This document shows, in pieces, positions 47,561 to 59,209 of a stretch of DNA of 64,000 bases. The stretch lies in NCBI GenBank assembly GCA_009733775.1, contig WOGZ01000054.1, forward strand, positions 1-64,000. Reading direction: 5' to 3'. Both the position numbers and the translations under genes were made by a program. The notes under the pieces were generated by a model that did no database searches, had not been told where the DNA came from, and saw only the letters and a program-made list of their open reading frames with translations. The stretch is from Alectoria sarmentosa (taxonomy: Eukaryota > Ascomycota > Lecanoromycetes > Lecanorales > Parmeliaceae). Numbering within the stretch: the first letter of the stretch is position 1; each line of letters starts with the position of its first letter.

Positions 47561-48720
47561 TCTTTTTATAACGTTCAAATCGTTTTTTAAATCGTTATTA
47601 AATTCGTTTGTTTCGACATTTTCTTAAAGCGATAATTTTCAAATCGATATTTTCAATTTATTTTTAATCATAATAAAAACCTCGTTTTCGTTATTTTTAT
47701 TATTATTATCAATTTTTTACATTTTTTCATTTATTTTTTTCGATATCGATGATTGAATTTAACGTTTAAAATATCGTTAAAAATGTTTTTATAAATGATA
47801 AAAACAATTTCCCTTTAATTTTTATTATTATTTTGAAATTTATTATCAAATATATCAAATAAAACGAAGATATTAACGATTAATTAATGTTGAACAATTT
47901 TTAATCCTTCATTAACATTATTAAATTTAAAATTTATATAATTATTCGTTAACGTTTAAATTATGTTGATCATTAACTCATTAAAAAACATAATGAAAAT
48001 CTTCAAATTATATTAAACGTTATCGATGTTTATTATAAACTTATAAACTTTAAATTTTATATCGAATTTATACGTTAATTATATAACATCAACATTAATT
48101 TTGAAAAAGACGTTCGTTAATATGAAAAGAATTTTCGTAAAATTAATATCGAAATCGTTAATTTGAACGACTTTTTATCATTATCGAAATCTTATTTCAT
48201 TTAATTTTTTTTTATAAGATTCGACGAAATTTACGATATTTTTATAATAATTTATATTTAAATTTATATGTTTTATAATTCGAATGCAATTAAATTCAAT
48301 TCAATTATTTATGACGTAATAAATAAAAAACATTATATGCTCGTAATTAAAAAAAATAATATTATTATATTCGTTTATCGTAATGATAAAAATAAATAAT
48401 TCATTAAAAGCGATTTCGACGATTTTAATTTCATTAATCGCGAAATTTATGTTTTTTATAAAATCGTTAATCGCAAATTTAAACATCTTTTTATTAAATA
48501 TTAAATCAAATTCTTTTATTTAAAATTTGAAAAGTTTATAAATGAATAAGAAAAAAAGAAAAAAGCGCAAATCGATATTATTTATTTAAATATTAATATT
48601 TTAAATATCAAACGTAAACGCATCGAAAAAGCGTTATTTAACGTTTTCGTTTCAAAAGAAAATGATTATTTCAACGTTAATATAACGTATATTTCAAAAA
48701 AAACGATTATCTTTATATTT
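47560..48720 (+). pseudogene. copia Gag remnant (family B copy 2)
   Basis: Homologous to 37,214-38,340 of copy 1, including the phrase FNFINREIYVFYKIVNRKFKH near 48,425-48,490. More stops than in copy 1. The minus-strand ORF at 48,301-48,486 is the same antisense shadow as 37,953-38,171 in copy 1. Confidence 0.65.
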
Positions 48721-49054
48721 ATATAACATTTTTGAACGAATTAAACGATCAAAATCATTCGAATCTCATTTCGAATGATTTTAATATTTTAAATGCAATT
48801 AATTAAGCAGATTAAAATAAAAACTTTATTAATTTAATAACGAACTTTAATCTGAATAAAAAATTATCGTTCGTCAAATTTATAAATTTCGATATTCGAA
48901 TTATGATAAATTTTGATTGCATTCATCATTTCTTTATCAATCATTTAATATTTATTATTTATATTAAAATTCAATCTCGATTTATCAAAGACATTGAAAA
49001 TGTCAAAATTTAATTTTTTATTTGCGATATCATTAATTTTGATTATAATGTTAA

Positions 49055-49745
49055 TGATTCTCAAAAAATTTCGTGAAAAGTATCAATTCGTTATAAACTC
49101 TTTTATATATATTATATTGAACATTCGTCTCGATATCGTTTATATCGTTTTTTTGATTAATTAATATTTAATTAATTTTATTTCAACACATTGAAATGCG
49201 ATTATTCGAATCTTTTGATATTTCAAAAATATGATACATTACGAACTCGTATATAAAGGTTTTCTGAAGAATTTATTCGATTATATTAATTTTGATTGAA
49301 TTGAAAACTTAATTCGAAGATTCATCTTCGATTATTTATTTAATTTAAATAATAACGTTATTAATTGATTAAACAAATATCAAATTATTATAACATTATT
49401 TATTTATAAAATAAAATATATCGATTAAACGCAAATTATTAAAAAAATTATTTGATTAAAGAATCTTTTTAATTAATTTTTGCGATTTGACGATTCGAAT
49501 TTTAAAATCATCATGATTTTTGAAAATAATTAAAACGCAATCGCTTTCGCAAAAAACGCTCAATTTTATATTCGCATTAAACACATTAATATCGCTTATC
49601 ACTTTATACGCGAAAAAGTTAATAATAATATTATACAAGTTTAATATATTTTTATTAATAAACAAATAATCGATAATTTTATCAAAACATTATATTTTAA
49701 TAAATTTATTACCTTCCGCGATGTCCTTAAAATGAAAATAATCTC
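49055..49745 (+). pseudogene. copia RT end and RNase H (family B copy 2)
   Basis: Directly after the deletion join the frame gives EKYQFVINSFIYIILNIRLDIVYIVFLIN, then the RNase H phrases KCQIIITLFIYKIKYID and, at about 49,561-49,610, FYIRIKHINIAYHFIR. It corresponds to 41,433-42,115 of copy 1. The catalytic part of RT is missing. The minus-strand ORF 49,456-49,665 is a shadow. Confidence 0.85.
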
Positions 49746-50889
49746 ATATTATTTATTTAAAATTATTTGAATCATTATTTTAAAAGAGACGTTTAAGTTA
49801 TTATCATTATTCAACGCTCTTAATTTTAAAAAAACGATTTCATTGATTTTCACATTTTGAATAATCGATTAAATAATCGATCGAGATCGAAATTACCCGC
49901 AGAATTTTAATATCAATTTTGATATATCAAAATTTCGTTATGTTATTATTATATCAGAAGTTGATTTATCGTTATTATAATTATAATCATAAACTTTGCG
50001 AGCCTCTTTTCGAAAGATTTATATTTATATACGACCTAAATCTGAGATTTGCGTCGTTATCAAAAAAATCGTTATCGTCGACTTTTCGTTGATTGTTTTG
50101 AATATTCTCATAAAATCATCATATTTATATCTTTTGAAATCATTATGTTTATGCTTTTAAGGTCATTTAAGATTATCGTATTTATGCTCTTAAGCGTTAT
50201 TGTCGCTATTAACATCATGAATATCGTTGTTATATATCGTTCGCATGCACGTTATCAATCATTATTATCAAGCATTAATATTTTGAAACGACCCTTACGG
50301 GTCTTATAGTCGATCGCATATATGTATGCATATATGTGCATATACAATTCGAAATATTTCGTTCAATCGAAAAATAAACTCTCACATATATTCATCGATC
50401 ATATGTCGATCGATTTTTGATGTGCATCAAATGAACTGAAAATAAATTTATCAAAAAACGGTTTTTCGTCAAAAAGTGGATTTTTTTTATATGACATTAT
50501 AACGGATATGTTCAAAAGAATATAATCGTTTTTAGATTTTCGATTTTCACTTTTTTTATTCGGCTTTGAACATCGCGAGTTTCGAATTTTATTTTTGAAA
50601 TTCGAATGTTTATGAGGGGGGGAGAAGAGTGGTGTATAAGAGATAAAGGTGATTCATAAAAAAAATGGTCATATTTTTTTTCGGATTTTCATTGTTTTAA
50701 TTCGGTTTTGAACATCGCGAATTTCGAATTTTATGTTTGAAATTTGGATTTTTATTGAACGCATAAGGGATAAAGGAGGTGTATAAAAATGATTTCACAT
50801 TAATTATTCGACGTTAAACTCATTATAATTATTCGACACTCGATTTATTTTATTTATTCGATGTTCGATTTTTTTAAAAATATGCGTGC
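49746..50889 (+). other. 3' untranslated region with conserved block, family B copy 2
   Basis: Homologous to 42,116-43,271. The conserved block is at 50,255-50,515, with the core TTTTTCGTCAAAAAGTGGA near 50,463-50,481. A G-rich run (GAGGGGGGGAGAAGAG) at about 50,614 replaces GAGAGAGGGGTGATG in copy 1. The plus ORF 50,049-50,309 is fortuitous. Confidence 0.75.
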
Positions 50890-50898
50890 GAAGAGAAG

Positions 50899-51022
50899 TG
50901 TCGAAATTTAGGTCACGTGATAAGTTATGTGATACGGGCGTATACGTTTATAGCTTAATCGCATTTTCCTTCGTAGCACTTTTAATGAAATATAATTAAG
51001 TATTTTATATCATATTTTCACA
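50899..51022 (+). repeat. 3' LTR, family B copy 2
   Basis: 124 bp, TGTCGAAATTTAGG to TTCACA, directly after the purine tract GAAGAGAAG. One base shorter than the other three LTRs. Confidence 0.92.
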
Positions 51023-51648
51023 AAAATCTTTTTTTTCAAACTGTTTAATTTTAAATAAAATCGTCTTATTATGAAAATCTTTTTCAATTTGTTTAAAAAA
51101 ACGTTTAAAGTTTTCGATGATAAAGTGTTTAAAAGGGGCATAATATATAATGTTCGAATTCACGTCAACATTTTAATTGAGTATTCGTTATTGATTTATT
51201 TTACGTAATTGAGAGATCATTTTTGAAGAAACGTTAATAATTGTTTAAAGATGTTTTTAATTGTTATTAAAGGTTATTGCAAAGTTTATAAAATAAGAAG
51301 TTATAACTTTATCGTAAAGTCGTATATTTATTTTTAAATTTCAAATTTCAAATTTATAAATAAACTCGACGTGTTATAATATCATAATTTTAAATAATTT
51401 ATTTTATAATATTTAATCAATGCTTTTGTTGAAATAAAATTCTTAATTATTATTTTAAATGAATTATATAAATAATTAAGTCTCGTAAATATAAAATTCG
51501 TTAAAGCGTATTATAATTTAAATGAAAAATTAAAAACATTATTATGTGAGCGAAAGGATTAATTAGTTAATTATTTGAAAAAATTTAATTGAGTTTATAT
51601 TTTTATCGCTGTCATATGTATAATAAAAATTCGATATGTTTATTATTA

Positions 51649-51930
51649 ATTGTATGAGAGTTATCGAGTCTTTTTATGAAAATTATCGAAATAATTTTCA
51701 ATTGTTATAAAAGCGTATAGATTGTCGTAATAAAAAGAAATAAGGTTTTTTTACGAAAAACTTCGAAAATATAAAAGGGAGTTTAATTGTACGAGAGTTA
51801 TCGAATTTTTTTATGAAGATTATCGAAATAATTTTTAATTGTTATGAAAATATATAAATTGTAATCATTTAAGCATCGTAATAAAAAGAAATAAAGTTTT
51901 TTTATAAAAGGTTTTAAAGATATAAAAAAA
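51649..51930. repeat. Tandem duplication, 136-bp period
   Basis: AATTGTATGAGAGTTATCGA at 51,649 recurs as AATTGTACGAGAGTTATCGA at 51,785; both continue with TTATCGAAATAATTTT and later CGTAATAAAAAGAAATAA. The second copy has a small insertion before CGTAATAAAAAG. Remaining differences are mostly transitions. Confidence 0.85.
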
Positions 51931-52689
51931 AGCTCGCCTTTGTATCATAAATAAAACCTTTTATAAAAGATTTTTATATGATATATTATTATTTGTAAAG
52001 AAAAATTAATAAAGTAGAAACTTTACGTAATAGATTTCGATATATTTAAAATATAATTTTCTTATTTTTTCGTTATATAAGAATATATTTGAATAATTTA
52101 TATAATAATAAAATATAGTTTTTATTTTATTTTTTTATTTCATTTTTTCGAATTTCATCAATTTTTTTTATAGAAACATTTAATCGTCGAGATTCATCGT
52201 AATATCGTTTTTATTATTATTTTCGTTAAAGATTTATTTATTTAATTTTATTATAATTTGTGACGCGATCTTCTCGATATTGCGTTAAATTATTTTATTA
52301 TTAAAGATTTCGTCGACGTAATATTCGTATAATTATATTAAATCGTTGAGGTTTTTAATATATATAACGCGATCGAGAGTTTGAGATTGAACGCTCAAAT
52401 TATGCGCATTTTTAATTATATATATTTTTTAACATTTTTATTATAAATTTAAATCGATGAATTTTATTGCGTATATCGTGATCAAAATTTGAATTCGATT
52501 ATCATATTTCGTGAATATCATAATTATTGCATTTCGTTTTTTTATTTATTAATAAACTTTAAATGTAACGCAATCGATTATTAAAAATCGAGAAATGATA
52601 ACGAATAATATCGTGATGATTGATAATTGATAAAACATTAGGATTTTCTTTTGATTTTTGATTATTTATAACGAAATTAACATATGCAT

Positions 52690-52890
52690 AAGATTATTAA
52701 CATTAAAGATATTTATAATAAATTATTAACAATAAAGGAGATATTTGTAACAGATTACTCATAGTAAAAGAAGTATTTGTAATAAATTATCACATATAAA
52801 AAAGGTATTTGTAATAGGTTGTTAACAATAAAGGAGATATTTATAATAGATTATTAATAATAAAAAAGATATTTATAATAAGATGTTATA
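52690..52890. repeat. Degenerate tandem repeat, about 30-40 bp units
   Basis: The theme GATTATTAACA(A/T)TAAAG(G)AGATATTTGTAATA recurs about six times from 52,690 to 52,890 with variable spacing. It contains no long ORF. Confidence 0.75.
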
Positions 52891-54169
52891 GAAAGTTTAT
52901 TTATAATATATGAATATGTATTTGATTGCGAACATTGTGAAAAAGAGTACGTAATTTCGAAGCATTTTTTAATAGTTTTTAAAGAATTAAACTTGAGTTT
53001 TTCATTCGCGGTTATTTATAATTTATAAATCATTTAAAAAAAAAGCGTTTTTTTTTAAAGATTTTTTTAAATTTATAAATTTCAGATTTTGATTTTGATT
53101 TAATTAAAGAAATTGAATTTACGTTGTTAATAATAACAATTTGCGTTATATTATAAACGATTATTTTATAATCTTTTTTTTTATTTAAAAATAAGAAACT
53201 CGTTAATCAATTTATTCTCTTTTTCTTTATATTAAATGTGCTTTTTTTCATTAAATAAATAATTAATAATGAAAATTTTAACGCGAGATAAAAGATTCGC
53301 GATTTTTCGATTTATATTAAAAAAAATTAGATTTTATAAAATATAACGAATTATTATTTGTTTTCATAATTTCATTAATCGAAATTCTTTTTTAACGAAA
53401 TCGATTTTATGAATAAAAATGAAACCTTTTATAACACGTATAATAAATTGTAATTTCATCATAAAATAATCATTAAAAACGAAAAACGAATCTTCGTTTT
53501 TTTCGAAATTCATTTTTTTAAATAATCTCTTTAATTATCATTTCTCGATTTTAAAAGATTTTATAAAAAATATATAATCGTTTTAATTAATGATGTTATT
53601 GAAGATTAAAATAGCGTTGATTATAATGTAACGCGAAACGTTCAATTATTATATTATAATTAATGTATCAATTATAAAAAAATTCAAAAAATGACATTCA
53701 TAGTTGATTATAAATTCGAAATAATCGATTATGTTTTTTGAAAATTCTTCATTTGCTTTAATTTGAATTTTATTCGTTCTTATATTTAATATATATAATT
53801 TATTAATTCGTTTTTTATAAATAATTGATATTTTGTGTCGAATGAAAAATATAATATAATTATTAATGATAATAATCTTGAATCTTTGCTCCTTTTCGTT
53901 AAAAAACTTATATAATAAATTAAAACGATCTTAAATTGCACGCTTATTCGCGATAAACTTCGAACATTAATGATTTTTATGATTTTTATAAATCTTGAAT
54001 ATATTAAAAACGATCAAATTAATAATTTTAATTCATTGCGTAATGAAATTTTTGGGCATTAAAACAAATATTGATTTTATATGAGTTCGTAATTTTGCAA
54101 ATAAATCGTCGCGATACGTTTTTAATTACATTAATTAACAATCAATCAACGACATATTTCGGATAAAGT

Positions 54170-54270
54170 TTGTTATCAAAGTTTGTTTATTGTCAGAGCC
54201 TGCTTGTTGTTGAAACTTATTTATTATTAAAATTTGTTTATTATTAAAGTTTGTTATTGCGAAAAAGTTT
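54170..54270. repeat. 17-bp tandem repeat
   Basis: Units such as AAAGTTTGTTTATTATT, AAATTTGTTTATTATTA and AGAGCCTGCTTGTTGTTG follow one another from about 54,172 to 54,262. One unit (AGAGCCTGCTTG) keeps G/C that the others have lost, hinting at the pre-mutation sequence. Confidence 0.75.
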
Positions 54271-54275
54271 TTAAT

Positions 54276-54395
54276 AAAAAGATATTAATAAAAAACCTTT
54301 AATAAAAGATATTAACAAAAAGTTTTTTGATAGAAAGATATTGACAAAGAGTCTTTAATGAAAGATATTGACAAAAAGATTTTGGCAGAAAGCAT
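54276..54395. repeat. 27- to 30-bp tandem repeat
   Basis: AGATATT(A/G)A(C/T)AAAAAG recurs four times, each followed by a CTTT(A/G)AT-like tail. On the minus strand it encodes a 9- to 10-residue repeat (KTLCQYLSI, KSFCQYLSL and variants) in the ORF 54,299-54,517. It may be the remains of a repetitive protein or a simple satellite. Confidence 0.78.
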
Positions 54396-57050
54396 TTGAT
54401 AACGCATATATAATAAAAGAAAAATTTATTTATAATAAATAGATAACGATGATTTAAGTCTTTTTTAAATTTATATAATTTATTAAAAAGCAAACACGCA
54501 AATATAGATATAAACAAAATTTAATGATCGTTTTTATCGTCGATGATTATTAGAATTGAAGCTATTGAAATAAATTTATATTCGATTAACGAAAAATAAT
54601 TTGTTTTTCATTTCAAAATATGTTAAAAAATTAATATGATTTTTAGAGATTTTTTCGTTGATAATTTTCATTGTCAAAGAATGTTTATCGTTTATCAAAT
54701 TCTTTAATAATCGTATCGTTTTATGATATATATTGAATGAAATTTTGTTGCAAATCGTGAAAAATCGTGAAAAATCACGTTTTTTAATCTTTTTCAACAA
54801 TTTTATTAATTTGTTTAATTATTTATATATATTTTTTTAATGTTATCACATCGTTATCTTTACGAATTAATTCGTCGATTAATTATATTTTTCAAAATCG
54901 CTCTTTAATATCAAATATTTGAAATTCATTTTAATCGTCATTATTTCAACATTTGTTAAGATCTCAAAATTTATTTAAACGTTTTTTTGTTGTTTTTCAT
55001 CAATGTCGCAATTAAATACAAATATTTAATTATTGAATTATACGATTTCAACTCATTTATTTGATTATATCGTTTTAAAATGATCGATTAAATTTATAAT
55101 TTCGACGAGACGATTTTTTTTCTTAATAAAACGATTTTCTTTTTCTTTTTTAAAAGATTTAAATGATGATAAAAAAGAAATATAAAAGCTTGAAAAAAAA
55201 GACGTAGAAAATGATAATAATAATGATATATTAATTTGTTATACATTAACGATTGCGAAAGATTATATATTGATTGTTTATGAAAGGTTATAATAACGAA
55301 ATATTTTTTTTTGATTGATTTTTTTTTGAGAAAGTTTTTTATAGCGCGTTTTTTTGTTTAAAAAAATTATAATTATATTTTTCATATTTGATAAACATTC
55401 AAATTCTCAAATTGATTTAACTTTACGATAAATCTTTATTATAAAATAAATTTGATGCATTTTTAAAATTCGCGCGAATAATGTAATATATCGCATAAAC
55501 GTAATAATTAATTTGATTTTATTCGAATTTGTTAAAAAATGTAAAGAAAAATTTATTTAAATTAGATTTTTTTTAATGAGCATGCGTTTCTCGAATGTAA
55601 CGAATTATAATTCTTATTTTTATAAAATGTTTAAATTTTAAACGATTTTTTGTTGAGATTTAATTTAGATATCGGCGTAAATATCGAAATAAGGTTGAAA
55701 ACGATTGTTATAAAGAAATTGTGTCATTTCTTTCATGTTTATAAATCTTAATTTCGTATGAAAATCTTTTATTTTGCGAAACGTCAATTCGTTTTCGCGA
55801 GTTTCGATTAATGAAAATATTATAATAATTGCGAAAAGTTTTAAAAAAAGAATAATATATATAATAAATGAAACGATTTATTGAATAATGTTTGCGTAAG
55901 ATTTCGATAATAATAATAAATTCGTTATAACAATCTTTTATAAAATGAAAATATAATAATGTAAATATTTAATTAAATAAATGAAATAATGTGATTAATA
56001 AATATGAAAATGAGTTTAAATGAGGTGAGTAAATGAATAATGAATGATAGTTTATCATAATAATCTTTAACAAATAATAAATGTATTATTGAATTGAATA
56101 AAGTTTTTTATTATCGAGATTTTAAATAATAATATAAATGCGACGAGTAATAAATGTATTAATTAAATAAAAAAAAGAAATTAATTATAAAGGTTAAGGT
56201 TCATATATGCATTAATTATTATTTGATGTTTTTTTTATAAAAATGAATTTTTGTTCTTTATGAAAAGTGAATTTTTTTAAATATAAATTGTTTCGATCGC
56301 ATGCAAATGAATAATAGCGTTGATAAACATTATGTATATACATAAAGAGAAGAAAAACTTACGTTTATACAAAAAATTATTTTATCGATTAATTTGTAAC
56401 AATCTTTGTAATTAATTAATTGCGCTCTTTAACTCTCGTTATATAATATTTATTTATTAAATTTATTAATAATATTATTTATTTCCTTAAGCAATATTAT
56501 TAGCGAAAATAATGATAATAATTATTTCAATTGAAAAAAAGAAATTGTTTAATTTATCGCATATGAATTTATTTTTTTATGATTAATTTGAAAATAGATG
56601 ATTTTTTCTTCGACATTAAAATCATTTAAATGTTTTCGTCCTTTTTAATTTTTTTTTAATTAATAAATGAGATTGATTATAAGAATATTAAATTATGTTA
56701 AATAAGCAAGCTTTTTTTTAATATAGATTCAATGATTCGAATTTTCAAATAAAGCATAACATATTATTTTAATTTCATAAATCGTTTATATTTAAAACAT
56801 CTCGCGATATCATATTTGAGAGATTTTTTATTTAAAATAATAAATTTAGAAATAAGCTCGCGAGGACAATGTCTTAATATAATAAACGTCGACGAAAATG
56901 ATTTTTGAACGAGACTTTAAAGGAAAACGATGACGATAAATCTTCGCTTAATTTTGTCAAAATAATACGTAATTAATTATGAACGAATCGATTTATATAT
57001 AATTTTGACAATTGTTATAAATCAAAAAATTCAACATTTAAAAATAATAA

Positions 57051-57255
57051 CCTCTATTCAAAGCTTTCAAAGAACCTTTATTTAAAACTTTCAAAAAATC
57101 GCATAAGTTTGTCACAACAATCACTCAACCTTTGTTCAAAATTGTTAAAACACATATAAAGCTTATTATAATAGTCATTCAATCTTTGCTCAAATCTTTC
57201 AAAACATCTCATACGAAATTTATTATAATAATCATTCAATCTTTCATTATAAAAA
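57051..57255. repeat. 54-bp tandem repeat
   Basis: Units start at 57,076, 57,130 and 57,184 (exact 54-bp period) with partial units at 57,051 and 57,241. Each runs CTTTGTTCAAA, TTTCAAAACA, AT, then TTATTATAATAATCATTCAAT in various mutated forms. Eighteen codons per unit keeps the plus frame 57,132-57,371 open, but there is no other sign of a gene. Confidence 0.82.
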
Positions 57256-58539
57256 TTATCACGTCAATTTCTCGTGTTTTAAAATTCATGATTATTTTAA
57301 AGATTTTCGTAAAAAATGCACGTCACGTAATAAAAAATGAATTTATAAATGAAAAAAAAAAATCGAAATAATTCAAATACGACATTAATGTTTGAAAACA
57401 ATTCGCAAAATTAAACGAATAAACACGATGTTATGAAATTTCATTTTAAAAAAATGAAAAAAATCAATTTATTTATTATTTAAACTTTAATGAAATTCGA
57501 AAAAATAATCTTTTTCGAATTAAATATGTTATTTAAACGTTATTTTTTGGTTTATTTATTAAATATTTTCGTAAATGAGCTCGTTTACGCAATCTTCTTA
57601 AATATAAAAAATAATCATATAATATACAAAAAAATCAAATATTATATTCAACGCTCATATAAGATATAAAAAGATAAGATTTTAAAAACGACGTTATAAT
57701 GAATATAATGATGAATCAAAAATGTTAAAAAAGATACACGTTAAACATTTTTTTTCGAAATAACAACGTTTATTGATTTTAAGATAAAGATTCGAAAAAA
57801 ATATGATTATTTATAATTGAAAAACGTGTTTAAATTCGAAATTGAGATAATTGATTTCGAAAAAATCACGTTAAACGATTTACAATTTTTTAAATGTATG
57901 CGTTTATTTTTTTGTTTTCATTTGTCAAAATCTTTCGCAAAGGTTTATAAAGAATTAATTAATATATTATTTAAACGCTTTTTTACAATTTATCACACAT
58001 TTTCGCATGATAAAATTATATTTTTTGAATTTCATATAATCATCGCTCGTTAAATATACGCGTAAACACTTTTTGAATTTATTTAATATTTTTCATCAAA
58101 AAAGCGATTTCGAGTATTAATCGATTAATAATTATTTAAAACGCATTATATCTCGTAATTTATAATATAAAAAACGCTCGAAAATGAATATCAACGAAAA
58201 TTCAAACGCAATTATTAAAAAATTTAATGTGAATAAATCAAATATGAAAAATGATAAATAAGACGTCGCGTAAAACGACATTACGACAATAATGTATAAT
58301 AAATATGATTAAAACGACGTTGATTTGAAGATTGATTACGATAAGAAAACTCAACGTGACGAAAGAGTATATAATAACGATGAATAATAATAATGCAATT
58401 GTTATAAATGCAAACATCATTTATTGTTATATAGAAAGTTTTAATAAAACGTTATCATGCATATTTGACTTATTAATACGTTTTCAACATATTTCTTTTT
58501 ATCTTTTTTCATCAATGCTTATTATTAACTTGTAGGCAA

Positions 58540-59200
58540 ACGCAAAAGATTTTAATTTTATAACATATCTTATAAGGCGGCATACATTTATTTATCCTGA
58601 TTTGGCTGACTTTATTAAACGATATACATTCATCTATCTATCCTGGTCTGGTTGACTTTATTAAGAAATATTTATATAACATGATAATTTACATATAACA
58701 ATGTTATATATATCGGAGGCTTTTGCATAGAATATTATCTATGTAAATAAATATTGCGATAAACTTCAAAATCATCAATTTTCCTTATAAATGACAAAAA
58801 GTTTTAATGCGCAATTGTTATAAGTAATAGGGCAGACAAGGTTGCAAAACAAACATGTATTTTGTTAAAATACTTATTTTAATTAACAATCGCGCTTATC
58901 AAATATGTATCTTTTAAAATCGATCGATAGCAATTGATTTTCATTAATTATATAACCGTTATACATTGATTAAAACTTTTCATAGCGACTATATGAGACA
59001 TTCAACGATTAAATAACGATTACAACGTTGAAGGGGATTCACAACTGTTGTTGATTTGTAAGTTGTTTATTTTATTGAAACTATGTAAGTTCTTTAGAAC
59101 GGAGATACCTCATCAACGAAATCTATAAGAAATCGAACTTATAAATCGCTCCGCCCTGCTATTTTTCGGAATAATCATGCATTAAATCTTATTTTTGAAA
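58540..59200. other. Less mutated non-coding island next to the LINE 3' end
   Basis: G and C are clearly commoner than in the flanks and CC/GG pairs reappear (for example TATCCTGGTCTGG, GAAGGGGATTC, TCCGCCCTGC). No ORF of note. It may be single-copy intergenic DNA between elements or a young insertion. The boundary with the LINE is set by the change of composition near 59,200. Confidence 0.55.
58582..58664. repeat. 42-bp tandem duplication
   Basis: ATACATTTATTTATCCTGAT at 58,582 and ATACATTCATCTATCTATCC at 58,624 both end in TTGACTTTATTAA / CTGACTTTATTAA. The second has an extra CTAT. It lies in the better preserved island. Confidence 0.85.
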
Positions 59201-59209
59201 AAATAAAAC

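Larger units (their letters stand above)
46297..51022 (+). mobile_element. Ty1/copia family B copy 2, internally deleted
   Basis: Both LTRs are present (46,297-46,421 and 50,899-51,022), with primer site, Gag, part of protease, the end of RT, RNase H, 3' block and polypurine tract. Compared with copy 1, a segment equal to 38,714-41,432 is missing; the join at about 49,054 contains ATGAT, found at both breakpoints in copy 1. Length is 4,726 bp against 7,431. No target duplication exists: the flanks are CGTTT and AAAAT. RNase H and Gag parts carry their own set of transitions. Confidence 0.93.
51023..58540. other. AT-rich RIP-degraded DNA with minisatellites, no identifiable gene
   Basis: No domain could be recognised on either strand. 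Short ORFs (54,299-54,517, 54,576-54,800, 57,132-57,371, 57,817-58,053, 58,238-58,420, 58,332-58,535) are repeats or lack motifs. Tandem repeats within it are listed separately. The loose theme AAAAGGTTTTAAAGATATAA recalls parts of 17.3-19.7 kb, so both may be one lost repeat family. Confidence 0.6.

Noticed and set aside
52680..52900. CRISPR-like array of regularly spaced repeats
   Set aside because: Spacing is irregular, units grade into each other and the genome is eukaryotic; it is a degenerate satellite.
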